From positions 1 to 47,841 of the forward strand of contig JARCRS010000059.1 of NCBI GenBank assembly GCA_029850555.1: a stretch of DNA of 47,841 bases, given 5' to 3'. Both the position numbers and the translations under genes were made by a program. This DNA comes from an archaeon. Its GTDB lineage: Archaea; Thermoproteota; Nitrososphaeria; Nitrososphaerales; CADDZS01. The notes under the pieces were generated by a model. That model had not been told where the DNA came from, did not search any database, and saw only the letters and a list, made by a program, of their open reading frames with translations. Below, one piece after another: positions 32,860 through 42,371 of the stretch (position 1 is its first letter; each line of letters starts with the position of its first letter).

Positions 32860-34156
32860 CTTTCTCACTCAAAAAACAATTTCGCTGATCGGGATAGCAC
32901 TTTGTCTCGTGGTGGGAGGAGTAGCCTTGAAGGGAGTGTCCCTCGAGCTAGCCTCGATTCCTATTATTTCATACGTCCTACTTTCTCTGTATTTTTCATC
33001 TGACACTTCGCCCTTCCAACTCGAAGTTAGGCGTATTGTGAAGGACAAAACTGTCTACGAAGATCAGGCTTTCGATGTGACAGTGGAGATTTACAATCGG
33101 GGCGCATCAAAGATTGATTTGTGCGAGTTGTATGACATCATTCCTGAGGGCCTTTTCCTAAAGGCTGGATCTAATCACATGGTATTTTCCCTTTGGCCAA
33201 AGAAAATGAAGTCATTTTCATATTCTGTCGAGCCTATAATGTATGGAGAATTTTCGCTGGGTCCAATACGAGGAAAGGTCGGCGATTTTCTTGATTCACA
33301 CGCGGAGTTTGTAGTTTTAGATAACGTAACTAATTTGAGAGTTCTTCCAAAGATAAGCTATCTTCCGAAGTTGAAAATTCGACCTAGGAGGACAAGGAAC
33401 TGGCCCGGCGAAATAGTCTCGAGAAAGAAGGGCCAGGGCCTTGAATTTTATGGTATATCAGATTACTCAGAAGGTGATCCTGTAAAGAGGATAAATTGGA
33501 AGGTTTCATCTCGCTTCGAAGACAAGCTTCAAACAAATCAGTTCATGAGCGAACTCGGTGGCGACACCGTAATCGTAGTAGATGCAAGAAGAGTTTCAGA
33601 TGTTGGAAGAGCGCAGGATTCCACGCAGAGCAACTCCATAAGAGCTGCGGCAATTATTTCGTACAGGCTACTCAGAGATCGCAATCGCGTAGGATTGCTA
33701 CTTGTCGGTGAGTCTCTTACAAAGATCCTGCCCGGCTTCGGGAAAAGACAATTCCACAAGATCGTATTTGCGCTTTCAAAGGCCAAGACTTCCACAGACT
33801 GGGAGATTAGATCTCTCGGAAAATATATCTCAATATTCTTTTCCAGGATGGTTCAAATTGTATTCATTAGTTCATTGGCTGATGATGAATCATTAGCCGC
33901 TATCGAGGATATTGCTGCTCGAGGATATTCGGTCCTTGTTATTTCGCCATCACCACTCGACGCGGAAAAAGCCATGTTTGATGTAGCTTACGTTGACATT
34001 GAACATCGTTTGGGTGAAAGACTTGCACAGATGGAAAGAGAGAACAAGCTCACAAGACTACGTCGATTTGCGCCTGTAATCGATTGGAGATTGAGTATCC
34101 CGCTCAGCGTTGCTATGTCGCGAAATAGCTGGGAACTAAGCAAGAGTCAAAGTTGA
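32828..34156 (+). CDS. DUF58 protein (MoxR partner)
   Basis: 442 residues: two N-terminal membrane helices (about 17-35 and 42-58), a beta-rich CARDB/BatD-like part (about 62-170), then the DUF58 signature GQGLEFYGISDYSEGDP followed by KRINWKVSSR (202-229), which leads into a von Willebrand A-like domain (DTVIVVDARR). The start is TTG with AAGGAG four bases ahead; it overlaps moxR by 32 bases, so translation is probably coupled. The protein likely scaffolds the MoxR ATPase at the membrane. Confidence 0.88.
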   Translation: MKKSLFPRWIDFLTQKTISLIGIALCLVVGGVALKGVSLELASIPIISYVLLSLYFSSDTSPFQLEVRRIVKDKTVYEDQAFDVTVEIYNRGASKIDLCELYDIIPEGLFLKAGSNHMVFSLWPKKMKSFSYSVEPIMYGEFSLGPIRGKVGDFLDSHAEFVVLDNVTNLRVLPKISYLPKLKIRPRRTRNWPGEIVSRKKGQGLEFYGISDYSEGDPVKRINWKVSSRFEDKLQTNQFMSELGGDTVIVVDARRVSDVGRAQDSTQSNSIRAAAIISYRLLRDRNRVGLLLVGESLTKILPGFGKRQFHKIVFALSKAKTSTDWEIRSLGKYISIFFSRMVQIVFISSLADDESLAAIEDIAARGYSVLVISPSPLDAEKAMFDVAYVDIEHRLGERLAQMERENKLTRLRRFAPVIDWRLSIPLSVAMSRNSWELSKSQS

Positions 34157-34737
34157 TTTTTTTCTTGAATTCTCATAAGACGGCCGGATTGTTTAGGGCA
34201 CTCGCGATTTCGAGCTTTGTAGGCCTCGTCGGCTATGTTATATTTTTGTCATTTACAACAGTTCTCTTCGCTGTTGATCTTACTGCGGCAATTATTTCAG
34301 TTTTATTTTTTATTTTAGGAAACGGATTCAAGAACTTGGATCTAATAACAGCTGCATGGTTAATACTTGGAGCTATTTCCGTTCTTTCCTATTTCGGAAT
34401 AGCTCAATATCAAGCTACTTTCGGATTGATCGCTCTAATAATGATTCTTCTTTTGTCGTACGAGCTTAGTATCTCTTTTTTCAGGTTAGAATACACTTCA
34501 TGGAAGGTGGGAAACGCCCAAAGTACTAATGCAGAGCCGATCATGCAAGGATACTTTCGAAGATTAGGGAGCGTCATTGTTCTGACAGCTGGAATATCGT
34601 TCTCAATTGTGTTTCTTGCATCAAGCGCTTCTCTTGCGCTCGAATTGAGGCCTTTCTCGGTGATATTCATTGTGTCTATCGCTCTGACTCTGATTCTTGC
34701 GCTCCTTTGGATGTATGAAAGGACCAAAAGAAACTGA
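34153..34737 (+). CDS. Six-helix membrane protein ending the MoxR operon
   Basis: 194 residues, almost entirely membrane: six hydrophobic segments (for example LAISSFVGLVGYVIFL, LITAAWLILGAISVLSYFG and FIVSIALTLILALLWMY). It overlaps the DUF58 gene by four bases (TTGA), hence translational coupling. I recognise no family. Its place suggests an accessory membrane partner of the MoxR/DUF58 system. Confidence 0.7.
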   Translation: MIFFLNSHKTAGLFRALAISSFVGLVGYVIFLSFTTVLFAVDLTAAIISVLFFILGNGFKNLDLITAAWLILGAISVLSYFGIAQYQATFGLIALIMILLLSYELSISFFRLEYTSWKVGNAQSTNAEPIMQGYFRRLGSVIVLTAGISFSIVFLASSASLALELRPFSVIFIVSIALTLILALLWMYERTKRN

Positions 34738-34927
34738 CGGGTTGGCCTCTTGGAATCTGGTCAAAAGCGAAAAAGATGAAAATCTCCCGGATTGCTTGAT
34801 TGCCGCCGGTGCTGCGTGGCGAAGTTATAGAGACTTGAGTTCGCGGAGCTTGCCCCTTTAGAAGGCCCCTTGTTGGTTGGTAACTAAAGATAAATAGCCC
34901 GTGAAGTCGGTGGAAAGCGACTTTAAA

Positions 34928-37684
34928 ATGACCTTCAGTTCCCGAAAACGGAATGAAATGAAAATGCTTGCGTTGGTCGTAGCAGGACTATTCGCATTTG
35001 AAGCGGCGTTCGGAGGATTCGCGTTTACTTCGATCTCTGCCGCTTCTACCGCGAGTTCTTGTACACCAGCGTCTTATCCTTGCTCAAGTACAATAACACT
35101 TTCTTCGTATTCTGGTGGTGATACACAAGCTATATCTGACCTAGCTGCCGGCAAGATCGCAAGCTACGATTTTGCGCTTAGCCCAGCTGAGAGATCGAGT
35201 CTAGCTTCGAATAGTGCATTCAGCTTTGACGGTACTCCATTTGGATTGGACGGCCTTTGGCTTAATACAGAGGGGCCAGTGATCTTTTCTAACAGCACTA
35301 GCGGTACTTCAGTGTTCAATCCGTTCTACTACGAACCTGTGAGAGTCGCCCTAAACTATGTGATGAACCGACAATACTTTGTCGACAACATTCTTGGCGG
35401 GGCGGGAGTTCCTGTCTTGACTCCTTACAATGTTTCTCCGGATTCCTTGGCAGTTGCAAATGCGACAGCTCCATTCCTGAACGAAACAACGTACAACTTT
35501 GCGTATGCAAATCAAACCATTTACAACACTCTATCGACTCAATCGAGTGCAAAATTGGTAAGTGGCCGCTGGTACTATAACGGGGTGCCAGTAACGATCT
35601 ATATGATTTACAGGGTTGACTCTACTTTCAGAAGACAGTACGAAGGCTACTTTGCCTCTCAGCTTCAATCACTCGGATTTACGGTGCAATTTGTGGATGC
35701 AGACCTGACACAAGCGTTCCAAATTCTAGGCGAGAACCCTGTTAACGGCACTCAACCATGGGAAATCTATCCTCTTGGCTATGGTGATATATTCGGGCAA
35801 TACGTTGCTGAAGGTTGGGCCTGTCTAGACGGCGCGAACTGTGCGGGAGAAACTTATAGTGACAACTACACGGGATCGTTCAACCCATGCTCTAGCGACG
35901 CGATTTGTTCTGGTTACAATACACTAAGGTACACAGAGCCTATTCTAATCCAACAATCAGATCAGATAGATCCTCTCAATCAAGCACTTCTCACTGGAAA
36001 TTATAGCACTATAGCCCAGAGGGACGCAGTTATCCAGAAGTACATCACGCTTTCACTTCAAATGGCGGACTTCTTATGGCTAGCAACTTCGCTCAACGTA
36101 GTTGCCTACAATACGAACCTAATGACAGGTGCACAGATCCAATTTGCCACTGACCCGATTCTAAACACTGAATCCTACATGACAATGCAGAGCACAAGCA
36201 GCTCTCCGTTGACGATAGGTGTCAGACATCTGTTCCAGTTCTCTCCCAACCCTGTAGGCGGATACACCGATACTTATGGAACCAATACTGCGGCGGGCGA
36301 GAACCTACCGCTATTTGGCTATGGACCTTCGACAGGCATTGCGACCCCGTTGGGATGGACCTTCTCAGTCAAAGCCATGTCCTCCACTCCGAGTGTCAGC
36401 GTTCCATCTGGCGCGGTAAATTACAGCGCAACCTCTGGCACTTGGCAAAGTGCAGCAGGGTTGACTTCTAAATCGGATATTGTTGTCAATTTTGGAAATC
36501 TGATAGGGCATACGACGTTCGGGGACGGCACACCTGTTACCCTTTCGGATTTCCTATATCCGTATGTAATTGCGAGTGACGTTGCAAACGCAGTCAAAGA
36601 TCCGTCTCTCAATGAATTCATAAACGACAGTGCCAGTCCGGCCTCATCATATGCCTCTGATCTGAGCCTCATTGCCGGGCTGAAAGTGCTCAACTCGACG
36701 TCTATAGAGTTGTACGGCAACTACTTCTTCCCCGATCCTACATACGCTGCCTTGTCGACCGTGGGCGACATGATTCCGTTCAGAGACCCAGTAGCTCCTT
36801 GGCAATTGTATGTGGCGATGGCGGATACAGTTGGATCTGGTAAGGCTGCATGGACTGATAATACAGCAGTTGCAAAAGGCGTCGACTGGCTGAGTTTGGT
36901 GAATCCAGCTGACCTTGCAAATATCAAATCCGCTCTAAGTACTAGAGGGGGAGCGAGTTTCGTTCCCGCGCAGCTTCTTGCACTTCAGACCCAGTCTGGA
37001 GTTACTCTTGGTGGCCTCGATACGACGAGCGCGGATGCAGGCTATTCAGCGGCGGGCAGTTTTATAACATCTTACGGCAACGGCGTCATTGGGGATGGGC
37101 CGTTCTACATGAGCGCATTCCAGCACAGTACAACCCCATACTATGCGACCCTAACAAAGAATCCAGGATTCGCACTGGGTCCATACTTGGATCCATCACT
37201 CTTCGCAACAGCATCGGTGGATTCGGTGACAGGAACAATTCCTACTAGCATTCACTCAGGTAGTACAATCAATCTGACGGCGATCTCAACCCCAGTGGGT
37301 AGTACGACTGGAACAGCAACTTCGGGCATCAATGTGACAGTCCAATTCATAGGTGCGACGGGCATTGCATACCAGGCGAATCTAGTGAGTGGTGCCGGAG
37401 GTGCAGTTACGATAACAGTGCCTGCGACCCTGACCCCAGGGATATACAGCGTTAACGTCTACACTGACTCTTCGACTTCATTGGAAATCATTCCATTGTC
37501 GACAAGCGTCACACTGCTCGGCCCAGCGACCAGCACAACTAGCACATCGACGACGACGCCGAGTTCGAGTAGCTCCTCTTCTTCATTGGCAACTACGCTA
37601 GAAATCATCGCCGCTATCATAGTGGTGGTGGTCATAGTTGGAGCGGCAGTGCTCTTCATGAGAAGAAGGCCCAAGGCGACCTAG
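34928..37684 (+). CDS. Peptide-type ABC substrate-binding protein with C-terminal membrane anchor
   Basis: About 918 residues, well above the usual 500-600 of family 5 solute-binding proteins. It has an N-terminal signal (MLALVVAGLFAFEAAFGGF). The family 5 landmark VRVALNYVMNRQYFVDNIL is present, and the binding domain appears to extend to about residue 770. Then come an Ig-like beta region (TINLTAIS and INVTVQFIG to TPGIYSVNVYTD), a Thr/Ser stalk and a C-terminal helix ending in FMRRRPKAT. It is held on the outer face by its C terminus and feeds the dpp permeases that follow. The frame opens at a GTG at 34901, but a TATA-like AAAGATAAATAG at about 34883-34894 favours the ATG at 34928. Confidence 0.85.
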   Translation: MTFSSRKRNEMKMLALVVAGLFAFEAAFGGFAFTSISAASTASSCTPASYPCSSTITLSSYSGGDTQAISDLAAGKIASYDFALSPAERSSLASNSAFSFDGTPFGLDGLWLNTEGPVIFSNSTSGTSVFNPFYYEPVRVALNYVMNRQYFVDNILGGAGVPVLTPYNVSPDSLAVANATAPFLNETTYNFAYANQTIYNTLSTQSSAKLVSGRWYYNGVPVTIYMIYRVDSTFRRQYEGYFASQLQSLGFTVQFVDADLTQAFQILGENPVNGTQPWEIYPLGYGDIFGQYVAEGWACLDGANCAGETYSDNYTGSFNPCSSDAICSGYNTLRYTEPILIQQSDQIDPLNQALLTGNYSTIAQRDAVIQKYITLSLQMADFLWLATSLNVVAYNTNLMTGAQIQFATDPILNTESYMTMQSTSSSPLTIGVRHLFQFSPNPVGGYTDTYGTNTAAGENLPLFGYGPSTGIATPLGWTFSVKAMSSTPSVSVPSGAVNYSATSGTWQSAAGLTSKSDIVVNFGNLIGHTTFGDGTPVTLSDFLYPYVIASDVANAVKDPSLNEFINDSASPASSYASDLSLIAGLKVLNSTSIELYGNYFFPDPTYAALSTVGDMIPFRDPVAPWQLYVAMADTVGSGKAAWTDNTAVAKGVDWLSLVNPADLANIKSALSTRGGASFVPAQLLALQTQSGVTLGGLDTTSADAGYSAAGSFITSYGNGVIGDGPFYMSAFQHSTTPYYATLTKNPGFALGPYLDPSLFATASVDSVTGTIPTSIHSGSTINLTAISTPVGSTTGTATSGINVTVQFIGATGIAYQANLVSGAGGAVTITVPATLTPGIYSVNVYTDSSTSLEIIPLSTSVTLLGPATSTTSTSTTTPSSSSSSSSLATTLEIIAAIIVVVVIVGAAVLFMRRRPKAT

Positions 37685-37713
37685 AAGCCAAGAAACAAGA
37701 AAACGGAGGGGGA

Positions 37714-37753
37714 AAGACAAGCGCATGTCTTCTACCCCACATGGCTCTTTTTT
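37714..37753 (+). terminator. Likely terminator/attenuator after the binding-protein gene
   Basis: A small hairpin AAGACA/TGTCTT (37714-37731) is followed by TTTTTT at 37748-37753. It lies between the binding protein and dppB, a place where partial termination often lets the binding protein be made in excess. Confidence 0.4.
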
Positions 37754-37778
37754 AATTCTCAATGGTTTTTCCATCAAC

Positions 37779-37786
37779 CTATAAAT
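37779..37786 (+). promoter_or_regulatory. TATA-like box upstream of dppB
   Basis: CTATAAAT in a CCTATAAATG context, about 62-69 bases before the dppB TTG. It suggests a separate promoter for the permease genes. A CCGTG/CACGG inverted repeat follows in the presumed leader. Confidence 0.45.
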
Positions 37787-37847
37787 GTCAGGGCGTTGAT
37801 TACCCGTGGAATAACACGGCAAATAATGGGAGATAAAACGAGCTAAC

Positions 37848-38906
37848 TTGGGCTTCGGAAGATTTGTTCTAGTGAAAGGGGTTCAGTATGCGCTCGCGCT
37901 AGTAGCAACCATGTCTATCCTTTGGCTGGGAACCGCAACGGTGATTCAAGAAGTTATCGTGGGATCAGCAAACGCAGCGACTCAGCAATACAAGCAAGAT
38001 CTCTTGCGTACTGGTGGCGCTCACAGTCTGAGCTCGAGCCAGCTAAGCACCCTGCTTACAAGCTACAGACAGAGTTATTTGAACAGATTCGGATTTGGTC
38101 AGCCATTTCCGTTCAACTTTTTCCATCAAATGTCACAGATACTGACTTTCCATCTCGGCACTAGCTATTTTCTATCGTATCTCGGCTCGCACGATGTTGC
38201 CTTCATAATCGCAGCGTACATGCCTCGCACAATCTTGCTTTTCACGAGTGCAACTTTGATTTTGATCGTATTGGGAGTAATAATTGGATTGATGGCAGCT
38301 AAAGCAGCAGGAAGCATCTGGGATCGATTGGTTCCATTCGTTGCAGTTATTCACTCTAGTCTTCCAGCCTGGTGGCTGGGATTCATCTTGGTAGCTGGAT
38401 TTGCTTATGATCTGCGCATTCTTCCATCGCAAGGAATGACGTCTGTGCCCGCCCCTACGAATCCGTTTCTATATGGATTGGATGTCCTGACACACATGAC
38501 ACTTCCAATGCTAACCCTTTTGATCGTAGGACTAGGAGGATTTGCCTATGTCGTCCGTAGCCTTGTCATAAACACAATGGGGGAAGATTTCGTCCTTACC
38601 GCAAGAGCTCGCGGAATTTCTGAATCAAGGATACTGTTTCGGCACGTTCTGAGAACGGCGTCACCCTCAATTACTACTCAAGCCATACTTGCTGTGACAG
38701 TCTCCTTCGGTGGAGCGTTGCTTACTGAGGTCGTATTCAACTGGCCGGGTATCGGGTTGCTCACCTATAATGCAATAGAGTCAAACGATCTCCCTATTGT
38801 TCTTGGGGTCGTGTTTGTTACAACTATCATTCTTCTCATAGGGCTATTCATAGGTGAACTTACGTATGGACTTCTTGATCCTAGGATAAGGGTAAGCAGT
38901 GAGTAA
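37848..38906 (+). CDS. dppB: Peptide ABC transporter permease DppB
   Basis: 352 residues, about six membrane helices. The binding-protein-dependent permease (EAA) loop is GEDFVLTARARGISESRIL, followed by FRHVLRTA; the last part, VFNWPGIGLLTYNAIESND and LLDPRIRV, is typical DppB/OppB. A large first external loop (about 30-95) is usual for the family. The start is TTG. It overlaps dppC by eight bases. Confidence 0.92.
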   Translation: MGFGRFVLVKGVQYALALVATMSILWLGTATVIQEVIVGSANAATQQYKQDLLRTGGAHSLSSSQLSTLLTSYRQSYLNRFGFGQPFPFNFFHQMSQILTFHLGTSYFLSYLGSHDVAFIIAAYMPRTILLFTSATLILIVLGVIIGLMAAKAAGSIWDRLVPFVAVIHSSLPAWWLGFILVAGFAYDLRILPSQGMTSVPAPTNPFLYGLDVLTHMTLPMLTLLIVGLGGFAYVVRSLVINTMGEDFVLTARARGISESRILFRHVLRTASPSITTQAILAVTVSFGGALLTEVVFNWPGIGLLTYNAIESNDLPIVLGVVFVTTIILLIGLFIGELTYGLLDPRIRVSSE

Positions 38907-40281
38907 GGGCGGGAAATCCTCTCTCTTCAAGGAGTTAAGGAAATCCAAGTCCGGCCTTGCCGGGCTAATCATATTAGCCATTCTTTTTGTATTGACCATT
39001 TACTCGCTTGTCACAATTTCACCGCAGGTTGGCTATAATTGGCAGAACGGTGATTATTGGGCTTCTAATCCTGTTAATGCTCCGCCTTCATGGATAACGG
39101 TGTTTGGTGCGAAGGTCGTACCGTCTCTTCAGACGAGTGTTACAAGCTGGTCAAACCAATCCTCTTCTGGGGGAGGCTATTCTCTTTATTTCTACAGTGG
39201 AACGACATCGTTTACGTGGTCAAGCAATTTTTATCCCCAAAACATCGTATTTATTCCTACGTTTAAAGGCCAAGTACAGCAAGCAACCATAAATTGGACT
39301 AAACCCGATGGAGAAAGCATTATCCTTTCTCTCTCAGAAGTCAGCAGTGGGGAAACAATTAATGCGCAGAATCCCTCCTTTGTGTCCGCAGCTTCTAATT
39401 ATCTAACAACGCAAACTGGTCAATTCTATGGAAGTTTGTCGCAGGCCCAGGTTATCAAAGTCTTTTTTGGCAAGAGTGGAACTGGTATCATAAATTCCAG
39501 TTCTTCCCCGCTCGAAGGCAGATATACCGTCAGCATAGATGTTGAATCATCCAGTTCCTTCGCAATCTCCAGTTCAGTCATTGGTATTGTGGGAACCTCT
39601 TATGGGCTAATGGGCACAGACCACTTTGGAAGACCTATCCAACTTGGCATTATTGCCGGCCTTCCAAACGCTCTAGAAATAGGATTCCTTGTAGCTATCG
39701 TTTCAGTAATTGTTGGAATCCTCTACGGTGGAATTTCTGGCTTTATCGGCGGAAGAAAAGATTCTTTTCTGCAATTTGGAACACTAGTTATCCTCGCATT
39801 GCCCGCACTGCCTTTCTTAATCGTAATGTCCTATACTACCAAACTTTCAATAATTGTGGAGGTGCTCTTCATAGCGGCTATTTCCTGGCCATTCTATGCA
39901 ATCATTGCGAGAGCGGTAGCGCTTTCGATCAAATCTCAAACTTTCGTAGAAGCCGACAAGGCTATGGGGGTTTCGCAATTTCGAGTATTTTTTAGCCACT
40001 TTATGCCAAGACTAGTCCCGGTTACTGTCGCCTACACTGTTCTTGGAATCCCTGGGGGTATACTCCTTGCACAAGCTCTCTCATTTCTAGGTATCCAACC
40101 ACCTTTCATAATAACCTGGGGAGAGATTCTCAATTCGGCTTTCAGAAATCAAGCAGCCGCGTTGGGCTTTTGGTGGTGGGTCGTTTTTCCAGGGTTGATG
40201 ATTATAATCTCTGCAGTCCCATTTGTCCTAATTGGATTTGCGCTCGAAAGAATCATCGCACCGAGAGTAGCTGCCAAATAA
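38899..40281 (+). CDS. dppC: Peptide ABC transporter permease DppC with enlarged external loop
   Basis: 460 residues against about 300 for most DppC. The first helix (about 18-38) is followed by an extra external domain of roughly 190 residues (about 42-232) with beta-like, Ser- and aromatic-rich sequence (YSLYFYSGTTSFTW, RYTVSIDVESSSSF). Then comes the normal DppC landmark LMGTDHFGRPI, and the EAA loop FVEADKAMGVSQFRVFFSH. The insertion sits where the binding protein docks and may receive substrate or hold the anchored binding protein. The start is GTG, overlapping dppB. Confidence 0.9.
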   Translation: MSKGGKSSLFKELRKSKSGLAGLIILAILFVLTIYSLVTISPQVGYNWQNGDYWASNPVNAPPSWITVFGAKVVPSLQTSVTSWSNQSSSGGGYSLYFYSGTTSFTWSSNFYPQNIVFIPTFKGQVQQATINWTKPDGESIILSLSEVSSGETINAQNPSFVSAASNYLTTQTGQFYGSLSQAQVIKVFFGKSGTGIINSSSSPLEGRYTVSIDVESSSSFAISSSVIGIVGTSYGLMGTDHFGRPIQLGIIAGLPNALEIGFLVAIVSVIVGILYGGISGFIGGRKDSFLQFGTLVILALPALPFLIVMSYTTKLSIIVEVLFIAAISWPFYAIIARAVALSIKSQTFVEADKAMGVSQFRVFFSHFMPRLVPVTVAYTVLGIPGGILLAQALSFLGIQPPFIITWGEILNSAFRNQAAALGFWWWVVFPGLMIIISAVPFVLIGFALERIIAPRVAAK

Positions 40282-41216
40282 TGATTAATGTCAAAGATGT
40301 TAAGGTCTATTTTAGGTCTCCAAGAGGACAAGTCAAAGCTCTTGACGGTGTTAACCTAGACATTGGGAAGGGCGAAATCGTCGGTCTGGCTGGTGAGAGC
40401 GGATGCGGAAAAAGTACTCTAGCTCTTGGAATTTCTAGACTCATCCTTCCACCAGGAAAGATAGTGGCGGGAGAAGTTAATTTCGATGGAACCGACATTC
40501 TAAAGCTAGAAGAGCGCGAGTTTAGAGAGAAATACCGATGGAAGAAAATGTCAATGGTCTTTCAAGGATCTATGAACGGTTTTACACCTGTCTTCACGAT
40601 CGGGTATCAGATTAGAGAGGTGCTAAAGATTCATGGCTATAACGGCGATCATAACCAACGCACAAGAGACTTGTTACAGATGGTAGAGCTGGATCCTGAG
40701 ATAGAAAGCAGGTTTCCTCATGAACTTTCTGGAGGGCAAAAACAACGTGCGTTCATCGCGATGGCACTTGCGCTAGACCCGCCGTTTTTGATCGCGGATG
40801 AACCCACCACGGCTCTTGACGTGGTGACTCAAGTTAGCATCATGAATCTTCTCAAGAAACTGCGCAAGGAAAAAGGGATCGCGATCCTTCTTATTACACA
40901 TGATCTGGCGCTCATTTCTGAAATAGTAGATAGGGTGTACATTCTATACGCCGGAAGAATGGCAGAATCAGGGACTGCTTCAGACATTTTCATAAACCCA
41001 CAACATCCTTATACTAAAGGGTTAATAGCTTCTATTCCAACGCTCAAGAGCACAAAAATCGCCGGAATCGAAGGATTTATGCCTGATCTCGCCAATCTTC
41101 CGCCTGGTTGCAAATTCTATCCTCGCTGCCCGTACGTTATGGAGGTCTGCAAGAAAGATGAACCGCAGCTTAGAAATGTCAGAAACGACCAAGTCGCTGC
41201 TTGCTGGCTCTACTAA
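40281..41216 (+). CDS. dppD: Peptide ABC transporter ATPase DppD
   Basis: 311 residues. Walker A GESGCGKST, signature LSGGQKQRAFIAMAL, Walker B LIADEPTTALD, H-loop LLITHD. The C-terminal oligopeptide-transporter domain carries GCKFYPRCPYVMEVC and a final CWLY, a four-Cys set that in archaeal relatives holds an iron-sulfur cluster. The ATG shares a base with the dppC stop (TAATG); the longer open frame upstream is an antisense-free but unrelated extension inside dppC. Confidence 0.93.
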   Translation: MINVKDVKVYFRSPRGQVKALDGVNLDIGKGEIVGLAGESGCGKSTLALGISRLILPPGKIVAGEVNFDGTDILKLEEREFREKYRWKKMSMVFQGSMNGFTPVFTIGYQIREVLKIHGYNGDHNQRTRDLLQMVELDPEIESRFPHELSGGQKQRAFIAMALALDPPFLIADEPTTALDVVTQVSIMNLLKKLRKEKGIAILLITHDLALISEIVDRVYILYAGRMAESGTASDIFINPQHPYTKGLIASIPTLKSTKIAGIEGFMPDLANLPPGCKFYPRCPYVMEVCKKDEPQLRNVRNDQVAACWLY

Positions 41217-42189
41217 AGAGGCTCTCCTGACGTTTGAAAACGTCAATGTCTTCTTCAGCAAGAAAAAATTCTTTGGGCCCCGTTCCCAGATCAAAGCAGT
41301 TGACAATGTAAATCTGCGAATTGCAAAAGGTGAAATTCTAGGTCTTGTTGGGGAAAGTGGCTCGGGCAAGACGACACTTGGAAGAACCGCGATTGGTCTT
41401 CAGAGAGCCACTTCGGGCAAGGTGATTTTCTCAAATGGTGAGATCTCTGTTGACGTGTCTGCCTCGAAAGGTAAGCAGTGGAAAGAGCTTCGCAAGTATC
41501 TTCAAATCATTTTCCAAGATCCGTTTTCATCTATAGATCCTAACATGAGAGTGTTTGATACTCTTAGGATCCCGTTACGCGCCCAAGGCGTGAAAGATCA
41601 CAACGAGATCGAAGAGCGGATCCTGAGAGTATTCAACGAGGTGGGACTCCCTCAAGACATTTTGAATAATTATGTTTTTCAGCTTTCTGGAGGTCAGCGT
41701 CAAAGGGTGAGCATAGCTAGGGTGCTGCTTTTCAATCCCTCGCTTGTGGTTGCAGATGAAGCGGTTTCGATGCTCGACGTGTCTCTCAAAGGAGACATTC
41801 TCAATATCATCAAGAAAATCTCCCTAAACTTTGGAGCGAGTTTCTTATTCATTACACACGAGATGGCAGTGGCTAAAGTCATTGCCGATAGAATTGCTGT
41901 AATGTATCTAGGAAATATTGTTGAACTAGGATCCTCCGAAGAAGTCATCTCAAAACCTCTTCATCCCTACACTCAAGCTCTTCTTCAAGCTTCGCCTAGC
42001 ATAGATCCTAGTTTGAAAGATGTTTATAGGACCATTAACATAAAAGGAGAGATTCCGAGCTCGAGTGCCCATCCATCAGGCTGCAAGTTCCATACGAGAT
42101 GTCCCTTCGTCATGGAAAAATGTAAGACCAATGTACCTGAGTTAAAACATATTGAAGGAAGCCATTATGTCTCGTGCTGGCTCTATTGA
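41158..42189 (+). CDS. dppF: Peptide ABC transporter ATPase DppF
   Basis: 343 residues. Walker A GESGSGKTT, signature LSGGQRQRVSIARVL, Walker B LVVADEAVSMLDVS (Ala where most have Pro after DE), H-loop LFITHE. The C-terminal domain has GCKFHTRCPFVMEKC and a final CWLY, matching the Cys set of DppD. It overlaps dppD by up to 59 bases; an ATG at 41176 is a second candidate start. It completes the importer BCDF. Confidence 0.92.
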   Translation: MNRSLEMSETTKSLLAGSTKEALLTFENVNVFFSKKKFFGPRSQIKAVDNVNLRIAKGEILGLVGESGSGKTTLGRTAIGLQRATSGKVIFSNGEISVDVSASKGKQWKELRKYLQIIFQDPFSSIDPNMRVFDTLRIPLRAQGVKDHNEIEERILRVFNEVGLPQDILNNYVFQLSGGQRQRVSIARVLLFNPSLVVADEAVSMLDVSLKGDILNIIKKISLNFGASFLFITHEMAVAKVIADRIAVMYLGNIVELGSSEEVISKPLHPYTQALLQASPSIDPSLKDVYRTINIKGEIPSSSAHPSGCKFHTRCPFVMEKCKTNVPELKHIEGSHYVSCWLY

Positions 42190-42371
42190 AACCTTTCTGA
42201 AATAAAATCAAAAATTCCTCTGATGGCCACTATTGCGCCTGCTATCGCAAGGGCGAAAGATATCACCAATTGTGGAAGCGGTATGGGAGAGTAAGAAGAG
42301 GTCACATCTAGCGCAATGGCCACTGCAACTAATAGCCCAGCAGCGAGCATTTTGTTTGCGCCTGGACTCAT
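42183..42371 (-). CDS. Small two-helix membrane protein
   Basis: 62 residues with helices MLAAGLLVAVAIALDV and LVISFALAIAGAIVAIRGIF. It converges on dppF with a seven-base overlap. A CTAAATAACA element about 24-33 bases before the ATG fits a leaderless message. Function unknown; I count it as real because of the clean helices and promoter. Confidence 0.5.
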   Translation of the reverse strand: MSPGANKMLAAGLLVAVAIALDVTSSYSPIPLPQLVISFALAIAGAIVAIRGIFDFISERFQ

